This document shows positions 42,589 through 52,483 of a stretch of DNA of 64,000 bases, piece by piece. The notes under the pieces were generated by a model. The model was not told the origin of the DNA. It did not search any database and saw only the letters and a list, made by a program, of their open reading frames with translations. The stretch covers positions 36,626-100,625 of the forward strand of contig DDXR01000076.1 of NCBI GenBank assembly GCA_002347565.1. The letters are read 5' to 3'. The stretch comes from a bacterium UBP2_UBA2255. GTDB lineage: Bacteria; Edwardsbacteria; AC1; EtOH8. The number at the start of each line of letters is the position of its first letter. Within the stretch, counting starts at the first letter, position 1. The position numbers were made by a program, and so were the translations under genes.

Positions 42589-43839
42589 ATGTCGTTCCTA
42601 CGTCTTCTGTCCAACGGGATCCTGCTGTGCTGCCTGCTGTCCGCCGCCACCGCCGGTGCCGTCGACGTCAAGGCGCTGGCCCGCCAGGCCAAGGCCGCCC
42701 TGCGGGCCGGCGAAAACACCAACGACCAGGCCGTGCTCAGGGCCAAGCTGGACGAAGCCCGGGCATTGATCGACCAGATCAAGGCGGCCGACCCCAAATA
42801 TGCCGAACTTTCCGTGATGGAGAACAAATACCGCTACCTGTCGGGGAACCTCAAGGCTTCCCAGTCCCAGGCAGCGCAGCAGGCGGCCGACGCCTCCATC
42901 GACTGGGCCCGGGTGCGAAAAGTCATCGCCGACTGGGAAGCCCTCATCCGGCTCAAGGACGACCTGGCCGCCAAGACCGGCGGCTTCTTCCCCAATGGCC
43001 AGAACATCGCCTACAGCAGGGAGCAGACGGACCAGGTGCTGGCCATGGCGGCCGACGTGCTGAAGAACGACCAGCCCAAGATCCTGGCCTTTCTCAAGGA
43101 TTTCGAAGCCCAGTACGGCCCACCGGGCGACGCCACCGATCGAAAAATCATCGAACTGACGCCCAAGGACCCCAGGAAGGGCCTGTACGACGAGGCCAAC
43201 CGGCGGCCCTCGGACCTGCCCAGCCGCTGCCACCAGGAACTGGTTGACCGGCTGACCTGGGTGAAGGAGAACCCCAGGCTGGAAGCCAGGAAGATACTGA
43301 AAAACGTCAGCGACATGATGGCCAACGTCGACTTCGTCACGGACACCCAGCGCGACAAGCGCTACGCCGAGCAGCAGGCCGAACTGGAGCGGGCCCTGAA
43401 GTTCGCCCCCGGCGACCCGGAGGTGGCCAAAGCCCTGGCCGACCACAAGGCCAACCGCACCAAGTCCCAGGCCGACGTCAAGAAGGCTTTGGAATCGGCC
43501 CGGTACCCGGCCGCCTGCGCCGGATTCTCCGGCCCGGGCACCCCGGCCAACCTGGCGGCCCAGGCCACCGCCTACTTCAACGCCAACTATCCGAAGGAGA
43601 AGGTGCTGAAAGTCAGCGTGGCCGGCAACTGGTTCGCGGCCAAACATAACATCTTCGGTGAGCCCATCCAGTGGGGCTTGCCGGTCCACTGCGCCAGCCA
43701 GCAGGGAGAACAGGGCGTCTGCCGGGTGTTCAAGTCCACCGTGCTCACCGGCATCGGGCTGAAGGTGGCCAAGGCCCCGCCCTTCAAGGATCACTGGACC
43801 GGAGACTCATATAGGATGCTGATAGCTAATTTGAAATGA
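42589..43839 (+). CDS. Secreted helical protein of unknown function
   Basis: 416 residues, family not recognised. A signal peptide (about 1-24, ATAGAV) is followed by a long alpha-helical region rich in Ala, Lys and Asp with coiled-coil character (25-300) and a C-terminal domain (about 320-416) with 'VLKVSVAGNWFAAKHNIFGEPIQWGLPVHCAS' and two Cys, which could form a disulfide in the periplasm. It stands alone with its own promoter and terminator. It may be a periplasmic structural or stress protein; nothing in the sequence points to a reaction. Confidence 0.7.
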   Translation: MSFLRLLSNGILLCCLLSAATAGAVDVKALARQAKAALRAGENTNDQAVLRAKLDEARALIDQIKAADPKYAELSVMENKYRYLSGNLKASQSQAAQQAADASIDWARVRKVIADWEALIRLKDDLAAKTGGFFPNGQNIAYSREQTDQVLAMAADVLKNDQPKILAFLKDFEAQYGPPGDATDRKIIELTPKDPRKGLYDEANRRPSDLPSRCHQELVDRLTWVKENPRLEARKILKNVSDMMANVDFVTDTQRDKRYAEQQAELERALKFAPGDPEVAKALADHKANRTKSQADVKKALESARYPAACAGFSGPGTPANLAAQATAYFNANYPKEKVLKVSVAGNWFAAKHNIFGEPIQWGLPVHCASQQGEQGVCRVFKSTVLTGIGLKVAKAPPFKDHWTGDSYRMLIANLK

Positions 43840-43853
43840 CCGGAGAATAATGA

Positions 43854-43891
43854 AAAGCCCCCCCGCCAAAGGCGGGGGGGGCTTTCTTTTT
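43854..43891. terminator. Bidirectional intrinsic terminator
   Basis: AAAGCCCCCCCGCC pairs with GGCGGGGGGGGCTTT around AAA, followed by CTTTTT. It separates the convergent genes ending at 43839 and 43901. Confidence 0.85.
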
Positions 43892-43900
43892 CACAGATCG

Positions 43901-46900
43901 CTATTTGATCACTATCATCTTTTTGGTGGCGCTGAACTCCCCGGCCTTAAGCTGGTAGAAGTAGATGCCGTTGGCCATGGCATTGTCCTTTAACCCTATC
44001 TGGTGGTACCCGGCCGGTTTCTGCCCCTCGTTAACAGTCTTCACCAATTGCCCGGCCACGTTGTAAACCTGGAGCTGGACGTTTGAGGCTTTGGGCAGCT
44101 GGTATTTGATGGTCGTTTGCCCCTGGGACGGATTGGGGTAGGCCGCCCGCAGGGCGAAGGTCCTGGGCAGGGCCGGATCGGTTGGATTGCCGGACACGCC
44201 GGTCAGGTTGCTGAGATTAAAGAGTCTCCAGACAAACACGGTATTGCCAACTCCAGTGCTGTTTGCACCGTGCGCATGGTCCCGGGCATGCACCCTGTAC
44301 TGAGCAGTCCATGTCGATTCCGCCGGCACCGTGATTTCCGGAATCACTCCTGTAAATGTGTCGGCTAGCGCTCTAATCATGACAATTTGCGGCATTGAGG
44401 TGGAAGCTACGTGGTGACCCAGCACGGCCGTATCCACACCGGAAAAATCGGTGATCACCGCCCTGACCGTATAAGGCCCGTAGCCATCGGTGGGATCATT
44501 GTCGTCCGGCAGGCTGTCCCACCAGGCAACGGCCGGGCCGTCATAATCTATCCGGTATAGGACACTGTTAAGAACACTGCCGGCAAAGGGAGTGCCTGCT
44601 CCAAGGTTGTTGGAGCCCCCGGCCTGAGTTTCCAGTCCGAAACAGCGCATGATATTCTCCCCGTAACAGGAAGTGTCGGCCCCCCAATTGTTACCAGTCC
44701 CCCATGTCAGTGATGAATCTGTGGCCCCATATACGTTAGCTTGGAATTTCCAATACGAGCCGGACGAAGCCAGCGAAAATACGCCCTTTTTTAAAGTCGT
44801 TTTTTTGGGCGCCCAGTGGTTGATGGTAGTGTAGCTCCTGCTTTGGCCATTTGTCGCTGTTATATATGCCCAGATGTTGGTCGATTGGTCATTTTTGGTG
44901 TTCACCTTGGTGTCCTGCTCCACGGTCTGGTCTAGCACCACCACCCGGCCGGCGGCATAGCAGGCCAGATAGACCTTGCCGCTGGCCGGGTTCACAGTCA
45001 CCTGGCGTGGCCCGGCCGGCACGGCCAGGGTCTTGACGCTGCGGCTGGCGCAATCAATGATGCTTAGGCTGTTGCCGTCGCTGTTGGAGACGAAGACCTT
45101 TCCCGTCACCGGGTCGGCCGCGATCCATTCCGGATGAACCCCCACCTTGATGGTGCTGGTGCCGTTGGTGGCTCCATCGATCTCGGTCACTGTGCTGTCA
45201 TTATAGTTGGTGACGTAGATCCTATTGTTGGCCCGGTTCACCGCCACGCCGGACGGCCAGTTGCCTATGGTCACAGGGGTGGTGGTATTGGTGGCGCCGT
45301 CGATGACGGTCACTTTGCCGGCGGTGGCCAGGCTGACCACGTAGATCTTGTTGGTCACCGGATTGACATCGATTTTGTAGGGCCGGGATATTGAAGATAT
45401 TGTCGCTACCGGAGCGTTGTGCGCCCCGTCAATAACCGTGACGGTATTGCTGACGTCATTGCCGACATAAATGCGGTTGGTGGCCGGGTTCACCGCTATG
45501 GAGAACGGCTTTGAACCCACCAACACCGAAGTGGTGTCCCAATCCTTGCCGTCTATCACCTTGACCCGGTTGGCGGAAGCAAAGAAACTGTTAACGTAAA
45601 TATAGTTGGTCAGTGGATTAACGGCCACTATGGTAGGCAGGGTATCCACGGCAATGTTTGTTTCCACGGCATAGGTGACCCCGTTTATGACCGATACCGA
45701 CTTGCTTCCGGTGTTGCAGACAAACGCCTTGTTGGTCAGAGGATTTACTGCGATCATTCTTGGATCATCGCCCACCGCGATGGTCATGGTGTCGCCGTTG
45801 GCCTTGATCACCGTCACGTTGTCGCTGCTGCTGTTGCTGAAGAAGGCATCGCCGGTGATGGGGTTGACCGCCGCAAACTGGGTGCCGCTTTTGGCGACGG
45901 TTATGGTGGTATCAAAGTCCGAGCCGTCTATCACCGCCAGGCTGTCGTTGACGGTTGCGCCGCATTCCAATATGGCGTAGACGTTGTTGGTCGCCGGGTT
46001 TAGCGCCATCCGGCCCGGAGCGTGGGACAGCAGTAGAGAATCGCGGATAACCCCGCTGCGCCAGTCCAGGATCATCAGCACCGGGATGGCATTGTCGTTG
46101 CCCACGTAGAGCTTTCTGGTGACCGGATTAATTGTCATGTAATTGGGAAAGGGCTTCACCAAAGCCTCGCCGGCGCTGGTGTTGGTGGAGCAATTGACGG
46201 CGGTTACCGTTCCGCTGCTCATATTGGCTACAAAGGCCCGCTTGGCCGCCGGATCGGAGACCACCGATACCGGGTAATCCCCCGAGTAGAACTTGGCCTC
46301 CTTGACATAACCCCAGCAGTCGAACACCGTCACGCTGTCATCGTCGGTGTTGGCCACATAAAGCCGGTTGACCGAGGCGCAGACCGCCATGCCGTAAGCC
46401 CTTCTGCCCGACCACAGCGTGTTGGTGAGTTCGCCGGAGCGGCGGATGACGGTAACCGAATCGGAAAGCTCGTAAGAAACCCAGACGTAATGCTGCACCG
46501 GGTCCAGCACCATCGCCCGGGGCCGGTCCTTTACGCGAACATGCCTCAACAGCACTTCATTTTTAAAGATGCTGACCGTATCGCTGCCGTAATTGGCCAC
46601 GTAGAGAAAATTGCTGTCGGCGTCATAGACCATTGCCTTGGGGTGGTTCTTGACCGCCAGCTTGGCCGTTACCGAACCCAGACTATCCACCACCATCACC
46701 GTGTCCACCGTGGCGGTGCTGTTGGTGGCCACGTACAGCTTGGCGGTGATCGGATTCACTGCCAGGCAGTTGGGCCCTGCGCCGACCGTCCAGACCTGAA
46801 CCGCATTGGTCCTTCCGTTGACCACGCTGACCCTGCCGCTGCTGCTGTCGGCCGTGAAGATCAGATTCCTGACCGGATCGACGGCCACGCTCTTGATGCC

Positions 46901-47005
46901 GTTCCCCAGTCCCACCGCGGTGGTCTGCCAGTCGGCCAAGGCCGGAACGGCCGCCAGCAGTATTGCCGCCAGCGCCATCTGTAGAGCCCTACTTCTCGTC
47001 TCCAT
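43901..47005 (-). CDS. Large secreted YVTN beta-propeller protein with Por-type C-terminal module
   Basis: 1034 residues. A signal peptide (about 1-25) is followed by some fourteen YVTN-type repeats of about 42 residues with 'NPxTxKxYVxN' and 'VxVIDGxT' motifs (30-690), forming one or more beta-propellers. A middle region (about 700-930) has other beta domains. The last 80 residues ('AYPNPSQGQTTIKYQLPKA', 'VYNVAGQLVKTV', 'GIYFYQLKAGEFSATKKMIVIK') are a clear T9SS type A-like sorting domain, closest to the canonical form among the five in this window. Likely a cell-surface or extracellular protein. Start follows AAGGAG. Confidence 0.85.
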   Translation of the reverse strand: METRSRALQMALAAILLAAVPALADWQTTAVGLGNGIKSVAVDPVRNLIFTADSSSGRVSVVNGRTNAVQVWTVGAGPNCLAVNPITAKLYVATNSTATVDTVMVVDSLGSVTAKLAVKNHPKAMVYDADSNFLYVANYGSDTVSIFKNEVLLRHVRVKDRPRAMVLDPVQHYVWVSYELSDSVTVIRRSGELTNTLWSGRRAYGMAVCASVNRLYVANTDDDSVTVFDCWGYVKEAKFYSGDYPVSVVSDPAAKRAFVANMSSGTVTAVNCSTNTSAGEALVKPFPNYMTINPVTRKLYVGNDNAIPVLMILDWRSGVIRDSLLLSHAPGRMALNPATNNVYAILECGATVNDSLAVIDGSDFDTTITVAKSGTQFAAVNPITGDAFFSNSSSDNVTVIKANGDTMTIAVGDDPRMIAVNPLTNKAFVCNTGSKSVSVINGVTYAVETNIAVDTLPTIVAVNPLTNYIYVNSFFASANRVKVIDGKDWDTTSVLVGSKPFSIAVNPATNRIYVGNDVSNTVTVIDGAHNAPVATISSISRPYKIDVNPVTNKIYVVSLATAGKVTVIDGATNTTTPVTIGNWPSGVAVNRANNRIYVTNYNDSTVTEIDGATNGTSTIKVGVHPEWIAADPVTGKVFVSNSDGNSLSIIDCASRSVKTLAVPAGPRQVTVNPASGKVYLACYAAGRVVVLDQTVEQDTKVNTKNDQSTNIWAYITATNGQSRSYTTINHWAPKKTTLKKGVFSLASSGSYWKFQANVYGATDSSLTWGTGNNWGADTSCYGENIMRCFGLETQAGGSNNLGAGTPFAGSVLNSVLYRIDYDGPAVAWWDSLPDDNDPTDGYGPYTVRAVITDFSGVDTAVLGHHVASTSMPQIVMIRALADTFTGVIPEITVPAESTWTAQYRVHARDHAHGANSTGVGNTVFVWRLFNLSNLTGVSGNPTDPALPRTFALRAAYPNPSQGQTTIKYQLPKASNVQLQVYNVAGQLVKTVNEGQKPAGYHQIGLKDNAMANGIYFYQLKAGEFSATKKMIVIK

Positions 47006-47060
47006 GGCTTTCTCCTTGTGGTGTTGGTTTTTATGGTTATTTTGTGCGCCGGTTGTTTTC

Positions 47061-47441
47061 TTAATATCCGATGGGTACCGTGTGTGTTCCCGGCGGGGCC
47101 AGTGCCGGCGGCAACGCTTCGTCCTTTTGGGCCGCGATCTTTAGCTCACGGCGCTGCCGGTTGGTTGTGGCGGGCCGGGCCTGGATCATCCTGACGTACT
47201 TGCGGATCGTCTGGTCGCCGGCCTGCCGCGCCGTTTTCTTACACGCCGCCGCTTCCCTGGCGGCTTGGCGGGCAGCCCGGTGCCGGTCCAGGGCGTCGCT
47301 CCAGGAACGCTGGATCATGCCGATCTCGCCAATCTCATCATCGGTCAACCCGAGTTTCGATCCCTGACGCTTGACACCGGCCAAGAAGTTTCTAAACCAT
47401 TCGTCAAAGATATTGTCGGAACGCGGCAGATAATCCGGCAT
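47061..47441 (-). CDS. Hypothetical protein of the PDYLPRSD-starting family
   Basis: 126 residues, soluble, basic. 'MPDYLPRSDNIFDEWFRNFLAGVK' at the start and 'LGLTDDEI' resemble uncharacterised proteins common in FCB-group genomes, sometimes near secreted fibronectin-type proteins. The start at 47441 follows GGGGGAGAGG; an upstream in-frame ATG would add 32 residues of unlikely sequence. The C-terminus 'RRELKIAAQKDEALPPALAPPGTHTVPIGY' is Pro-rich. No function can be assigned. It lies 55 bases upstream of the YVTN protein gene. Confidence 0.6.
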   Translation of the reverse strand: MPDYLPRSDNIFDEWFRNFLAGVKRQGSKLGLTDDEIGEIGMIQRSWSDALDRHRAARQAAREAAACKKTARQAGDQTIRKYVRMIQARPATTNRQRRELKIAAQKDEALPPALAPPGTHTVPIGY

Positions 47442-47578
47442 CCTCTCCCCCTTGTCATTGTTCACCGGAACGCATGCAAATGATAGAGGAACGATTCTTA
47501 TATTTTTCTTATAAGCAAAAAGAAAGCCGGGGAACATTCTGTTGTTCCCCGGCTGCCTATTGATTGTCCGCCAATTAG

Positions 47579-50500
47579 TTACGGCGCATGGCGCATTATT
47601 GTTTCGTGCAGGTCCACAGTTTCTTTAGACGGGCCGATGCCCAGATCCCTTTTCAGTTTTCGGGCATGTTCGTGATAAATCTTCTCCGCCCGGCTGATGC
47701 TTCCCATGCTGCCATAGACCCTCAACAGGCCGCGGCAGGCCTCTTCGCAAAGCGGATCCAAGCTCAGCGCCTTTTCGTAATAATCCCGCCCGGTTTCCAA
47801 TTCGCCGGCTTTGCCAGAGAGGAATCCGAGCTTCAACAGCGCCTTGAGGAAACGGTCATTGTAAAGACGAGCCTGCGCCACCACCCACTCATCGGCCCAG
47901 CCGCTGCAGAAGGGCGCGGCATGCAATGAAATCGCCCTGCCCAGCAGCTTCCTGGCCGCGGCACCGTCGCCGCCATTTTCAGCGATTCTTGCCTGTTCCA
48001 GCAGACGATCAAATTCAATGGCATCGACCGTCATCCCCAATTCCGGATCGATGCGGTAATGTCCTACCGTTTTAAGAACCGCCGCGGCGGATCGCTTTCC
48101 CAGCGGTTTTCGCAGGCTCTGCCGCAATTCATGCAGCGCCAGATGAAAGCTGCCCACCGCCTGCCTGGCGCCTGACTTCGGCCACAGCGCTTCCAGGATC
48201 TCATCGCGCGCGGCCCCGCGCACCCCGCGGTGGGCCAGGAAACTTAACAGCCGCAGTGTCTGGGGCCGGAAAAGTATCGCCACTTCCCGGTCGTCGATCT
48301 TCACCCGCGGCGGGCCGAACAGCGATACCGAGAGGCGCTCCCGGTGGAGCGGCTGGGGGTGTTCGGTTGTATACGAAGGGATGGAGAGCAGATAGTCCGC
48401 TTCATCCTTCAGCGCCTTCGACATCTCGGCCAGCGGCGGGCTGGCCCGCAGCTCGCACGACAGCAGCCCATCGAATCCGAAATCCCGGCAAAGTCCCACC
48501 GCTTGCCGCAGCGCTGTAACCGCCTCTTTCCTGTGTCCGGTGCCAGCATTGATCTCTGCCGTTGCCAGGGCGCAGACAATCTCTCCCATATGTCCGAAGT
48601 ATTTTACCGCCTTTTCTCGGCAGGCATCGAGCGCCTCTTTCGCCGCCGGATAATCCTTGCGGGCCGCCTCGACCAACGTCTGCTCCAAAAGGACCGCCAT
48701 CTGGTCCAGTTGTCCCGGGGCCACTTGTTTCATCAATCCAAGGAGCGCCATGGCCTGCTGTTGGTTTCCCCGGTAGCGTTCCAGCCGGGCCTGCTGCCGC
48801 AGGGCGATGCAGACCGACCGGCTCCAGTTCATCTCCTCGAATATCCTGCGGGCCGTCTCCAGATGCTTCTGGGCAGCGTCCCACTGACCCTGGAACAGGT
48901 GAAGGTAGCCGAAGCCGAATTCCAGCATCGACCGGGAAAAGACATCCTCGTATTCCCGGCACAGCGACCATCCCCGGTTCAGACATTCCTCGGCCCAGGC
49001 GCTCTTGCCCAGGTCCAGGGCCACCTTGGCCGCGTTGTGGAAGTACGAGCCCACCAGGTGTGTATATTGATCGCCGATCCGGTCGATGATCCGGGCATAG
49101 ACTTTAAAGGCCCGCCGCTTTTCGCCCAAACTTTCCAGCAGGACCGCGTCCTTTTGCTCGATCAGGATGCTCTGGGCGGCGTTGACCGAATTCTTGAGCA
49201 ATGCCCGGGCTCTGCCCAGGTACCGCCGGGCCCTCCGGGTGTCGCCCAGCCCCTCCAACAGGACCTGGGCGGTGAATCCCAGAATGGATATCTTGATGTC
49301 GAGATCCCGCTCCCGGCAGGAAGCCAACGCCGACTTCAAAGTCGCCAGCGCGGCCCGGTACTCGCCCTGGCGGTGCTGGACGATCCCCTTCTCGTACAAC
49401 ATGGGGGACATGGCGGCCGGCGGAGCAGCGCCGTTTTTCATGGCGGCCTCAGCCCGTTGGTAACACTCTTCGGCCTGGGCCAGCTTTCCCTGCTCCTTGT
49501 GAAGGACGGCCCGGATGCCGTAGAGCCAGGGGAAACCGGCCAGCGACTCCTCTGGGAATTTCTCCAGCCATTTTCTGACCAGCGACAACTGTGCGCGGTT
49601 GATCACCCGTTCCCGCACTCGGGCGATCAGTTCAGCCGCGGCGCGATAATCCTCTGCCGCCAAAAAATGATCGATCGCCTTCTCCTCCTTGCCGCTGTGG
49701 AGAAAATACTGCGCCGCCCGGCGGTGGAGTTGATGGCGTTCGCTGTGGTCCGAGATCTGGCCGTAGAGGAACTCCCTGAACAGCCGATGGTAGCGGTATT
49801 CCCCTTCTCCCGTGACGGCAAGCAACAGGTGCCGCTGCTCCAGGTCCCGCAACCGTTCTCGAGCACTATCGTCCTGCAGGACATGGCGGCAGGCCTCGGG
49901 TGTCATCGTCTCCAGCACGGAGCTGCGGCACAGGAACATTCGATTTTCCGACTGCTCCCGCTGGTAAACCTCGCCGGCGAAATACCGGAACAGATCCTGT
50001 CCGCCGCCTTGGTGACGGGCAACAACTTCGGCGATGGTCTTGCCGTCGCGTGCCGCCGCCTGCAGAATGAGATGTATGGCGGTGATCCATCCTTCGGTTA
50101 TTATTGAGATATTTTTCGACTCGCCGACGCTGGCGTGCTGGCGGTATCCCTCAGTCAGCAGAGCCCCTATCTCCTGTTCGTCGAAGCGCAGCGCGCCGGC
50201 CGGCAGATCGAAAACATCCCGCTTGGCCCGCCATTTGGGCAGCGACGGCAGCGGCGGCTCGGCGCGCGAGGCCAGCAGCACGTGCGCCATGTCCGGCAGC
50301 CGGTCGATGAAATAGTCCATGGCCCGGTGCACCGGGCTGTCGACCGTCAGCGCATGATAGTCGTCGATCAGGAAGAACAGCTCCTCGTTGCGCTGCTCGA
50401 CCAGTTCGTTGATCAGCGTCCCCATGGCCAATCGCTGATCGCCGGCGATCCCCGTTCCTTCGGCCGCCAGCGCCGCGCTGCGGGGTGCCAACCCGGGCTG

Positions 50501-50872
50501 GAGCCGTCGTACTCCCGCCAGCAGCAGCGAGTAGAAGCTGGCGAAGTCGCTGTCCTCAGGCTCCAGCGCCAGATAGACATGGGGCAGCAGCGCCTGCTCC
50601 CGAATCTGGGCCATGAGCGTGGTCTTGCCGTAGCCGGCATCGGCGGTGATCATCACCAGCTTTCGGTCGAGATGATTGACCACCAGATCGGCCAGACGGG
50701 GACGGCAAAGCGTGCCCGGCTTGATGCGGGGCAACTGCAGCCGGGTGGCCACGGGCGCTGCCTGGTTGTGCGCTCCAACGGCTCGGCTCATGCCATCAGC
50801 AGCCCTGAACCTGGCATCATCATCGGCGCCATCTCCCCTTTGTGCGACACTGACGTTCAAAGACCTCTGCAA
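47579..50872 (-). CDS. MalT-like ATPase/TPR regulator with BTAD domain
   Basis: 1097 residues. P-loop at 77-85 ('ADAGYGKTT'), Walker B near 165-173 ('LFFLIDDYHAL'), a STAND-type ATPase to about 360, then TPR-like helices (400-830), then a winged helix ('LSVSLFGPPRVKIDDREVAILFRPQTLRLLSFLAHRG', 860-950) and a bacterial transcriptional activation (BTAD) domain to the end. MalT has the output HTH at the C-terminus but no BTAD; SARP-type regulators have the BTAD after the wing. A ligand-dependent activator is expected. An alternative start at ATG 50791 (residue 28) is possible because the first 27 residues overlap repeat-like DNA. Confidence 0.85.
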   Translation of the reverse strand: MQRSLNVSVAQRGDGADDDARFRAADGMSRAVGAHNQAAPVATRLQLPRIKPGTLCRPRLADLVVNHLDRKLVMITADAGYGKTTLMAQIREQALLPHVYLALEPEDSDFASFYSLLLAGVRRLQPGLAPRSAALAAEGTGIAGDQRLAMGTLINELVEQRNEELFFLIDDYHALTVDSPVHRAMDYFIDRLPDMAHVLLASRAEPPLPSLPKWRAKRDVFDLPAGALRFDEQEIGALLTEGYRQHASVGESKNISIITEGWITAIHLILQAAARDGKTIAEVVARHQGGGQDLFRYFAGEVYQREQSENRMFLCRSSVLETMTPEACRHVLQDDSARERLRDLEQRHLLLAVTGEGEYRYHRLFREFLYGQISDHSERHQLHRRAAQYFLHSGKEEKAIDHFLAAEDYRAAAELIARVRERVINRAQLSLVRKWLEKFPEESLAGFPWLYGIRAVLHKEQGKLAQAEECYQRAEAAMKNGAAPPAAMSPMLYEKGIVQHRQGEYRAALATLKSALASCRERDLDIKISILGFTAQVLLEGLGDTRRARRYLGRARALLKNSVNAAQSILIEQKDAVLLESLGEKRRAFKVYARIIDRIGDQYTHLVGSYFHNAAKVALDLGKSAWAEECLNRGWSLCREYEDVFSRSMLEFGFGYLHLFQGQWDAAQKHLETARRIFEEMNWSRSVCIALRQQARLERYRGNQQQAMALLGLMKQVAPGQLDQMAVLLEQTLVEAARKDYPAAKEALDACREKAVKYFGHMGEIVCALATAEINAGTGHRKEAVTALRQAVGLCRDFGFDGLLSCELRASPPLAEMSKALKDEADYLLSIPSYTTEHPQPLHRERLSVSLFGPPRVKIDDREVAILFRPQTLRLLSFLAHRGVRGAARDEILEALWPKSGARQAVGSFHLALHELRQSLRKPLGKRSAAAVLKTVGHYRIDPELGMTVDAIEFDRLLEQARIAENGGDGAAARKLLGRAISLHAAPFCSGWADEWVVAQARLYNDRFLKALLKLGFLSGKAGELETGRDYYEKALSLDPLCEEACRGLLRVYGSMGSISRAEKIYHEHARKLKRDLGIGPSKETVDLHETIMRHAP

Positions 50873-51058
50873 ACGTTCTTCTTGCCACGGAAGCGCGGAA
50901 GTATTTGGACAAGTCCGCCAAAAAATCTCGGATTTGCCAGGCTTTTTCAGTGTTCTCAGTTATTCCGTGCTTCAGTGGTTGGATTTTGCAGAAGTCGCGT
51001 TCAGCGTGTCGTGTTCTCCGGGCGCGCCCGTTCACTAATCGAAAATGAACAAAACGCA
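50873..51058. other. Intergenic stretch with repeat-like sequence
   Basis: 186 bases with no gene. Around 50880-50995 the sequence CTTGCCACGGAAGCG...TTCCGTGCTTCAGTGG has the look of the same low-complexity dispersed repeats seen elsewhere. Nothing else is apparent. Confidence 0.4.
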
Positions 51059-51796
51059 CTACCGCCGCGGTGTGTCCATAACCTCCCCGGGCAAGTCACC
51101 GAGCTCGACGCTGTATTCCCCCTCGTTGCAGGAGCCGATGATAATCGTGACCCGACGCCCGGCAAATTCGCCTCCCGGATCACTCGTGAAGCTCCTGCTT
51201 TCATACTCGTCCTCGAAACTGGCTCCCGGCTTTCGCGCGGCGCAGACGAAAACATACTCCCCGTTGCTCTTTTTTCTGACGCCCGTGATCCGGCCCTCGA
51301 TCCTGGCCGCCCTGCCGCTCGCCTCCAGCATCCGAAGCCTGATGCTCCGGCCGGCGGGGCTTGTGCCGCGCTCGATATCGCCGAAGATGTAGAACACGCC
51401 CGAGGCCAGGAACAGTGCCAGCAGTCCGCCGACGGCCAGCAGCAGCGGCCCCAGCCAGAAATGCGAAAACTTCGTCAGCTGGGCCTGGTCCGGGTTGTGG
51501 GGGTTGTATCTGAGCCCGACCTCGGCCCCGATCGCGAATTCCGGGCTGGAGCTCCCCGTGCTGCCGCGAAAGCGGAAACCCCGCCCGTCCGGGGTCTGGA
51601 ACTCGACCACCGGATAGTAGGAGGGCCGGGGGCTTTCCTCGTCGCCAATGACCTCCCCCTGATCCATCGCCACCACCCGTCCCCGTGCGGACAGGCCGGT
51701 CCTGAAGAGGGCAACCCTTTTGGCCCCCCAGGCCAGGCCGCAGATCAGGGATGCCAGTCCCATGCCCCCGAAGATCATCAAGATCACCCACTTCAT
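51059..51796 (-). CDS. DUF3592 membrane protein
   Basis: 245 residues. Two membrane helices (about 3-25 and 110-135) with a soluble beta domain between them: 'ARGRVVAMDQGEVIGDEESPRPSYYPVVEFQTPDGRGFRF' and 'VGLRYNPHNPDQAQL' are typical of DUF3592, whose function is unknown. A second beta segment follows the second helix ('EGRITGVRKKSNGEYVFVCAAR'). The ATG at 51796 is preferred because it starts the hydrophobic helix; an earlier ATG would add 102 unrelated residues. Divergent from the PilZ gene. Confidence 0.7.
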   Translation of the reverse strand: MKWVILMIFGGMGLASLICGLAWGAKRVALFRTGLSARGRVVAMDQGEVIGDEESPRPSYYPVVEFQTPDGRGFRFRGSTGSSSPEFAIGAEVGLRYNPHNPDQAQLTKFSHFWLGPLLLAVGGLLALFLASGVFYIFGDIERGTSPAGRSIRLRMLEASGRAARIEGRITGVRKKSNGEYVFVCAARKPGASFEDEYESRSFTSDPGGEFAGRRVTIIIGSCNEGEYSVELGDLPGEVMDTPRR

Positions 51797-51986
51797 GTTG
51801 GACCCCGCTCCTATTGAAGATGCTTGCGCGAATTGTCCTCTCTGGGCCGGGCCAGCCATGAATATTGTGAGGTTGCCTCCCCGGCGCCACTTCGCAGTTT
51901 TCCGCTGGTCGTTCGCCGGACTGCATGACTGCGGATCTGGCGGCCGGCCCGGTGCCGCCGCGACGGCTCGGTCTCTCATTATACGC

Positions 51987-52014
51987 TTGACTTTTAATCG
52001 TGTTTTCGTATAAT
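51987..52014 (+). promoter_or_regulatory. Promoter of the PilZ gene
   Basis: TTGACT (51987-51992), 16-base spacer, TATAAT (52009-52014). The 190 bases before it, back to the DUF3592 start, show no gene. Confidence 0.65.
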
Positions 52015-52059
52015 GGAGCCATCCGGTACCGGAGGCCGGCCAGCCATTGCGAGGCACCC

Positions 52060-52434
52060 ATGACCAAACGCCAGCCATATTCCGAGGTGCGGCGCTTCTC
52101 ACGCCTGCCGGTGTCGCAGAAGGTGGAGTACAGGGAACTGGGCGACGTCATCGACACCTCGGTCCTGCGCACCAGCAAGCTTCGGAACCTCAGCCCCGGC
52201 GGCCTGCAGTTCGTCTCCGCCCGGCCGGCCAAGCCCGACGACGTCCTGCAGTTGAAATTCTCGCTGTCGCTGGACCGCCGCCGGCTGGACATACCGGTGA
52301 TCGCCCGGGTCATCCACTGCCGCCGCATCAAGCCCGGTCACTACGCAATCGGCGTCGAGTTCGTCGACTTCCAATGGACCGACATCCACGCCCTGCACCG
52401 CTACGTCAAGAAAAAAAACGGCACTGCCGGCTGA
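52060..52434 (+). CDS. PilZ-domain protein
   Basis: 124 residues, a single PilZ domain: 'RRFSRLPVSQKVEYREL' holds the Arg-rich c-di-GMP contact, 'LRNLSPGGLQFVSAR' is the (D/N)xSxxG motif, and 'VIARVIHCRRIKPGHYAIGVEFVDF' is the closing strand pair. It likely binds c-di-GMP; a diguanylate cyclase is encoded at 24063-25274. The start at 52060 has GAGG upstream. It is followed by a hairpin terminator. Confidence 0.88.
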   Translation: MTKRQPYSEVRRFSRLPVSQKVEYRELGDVIDTSVLRTSKLRNLSPGGLQFVSARPAKPDDVLQLKFSLSLDRRRLDIPVIARVIHCRRIKPGHYAIGVEFVDFQWTDIHALHRYVKKKNGTAG

Positions 52435-52439
52435 CCGGC

Positions 52440-52468
52440 AGCCCGGGCCGAACGGTCCGGGCTGTTTT
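52440..52468 (+). terminator. Intrinsic terminator after the PilZ gene
   Basis: AGCCCGGGCC pairs with GGTCCGGGCT around GAAC, followed by GTTTTC. It separates the PilZ gene from the convergent malic enzyme gene. Confidence 0.7.
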
Positions 52469-52483
52469 CGCAAATCCGGGCGA

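Noticed and set aside
50791..50872. Firm start of the MalT/BTAD regulator at 50872
   Set aside because: The first 27 codons overlap repeat-like DNA and lack a clear ribosome site, so the earlier start is kept only as the longest reading and flagged as uncertain.
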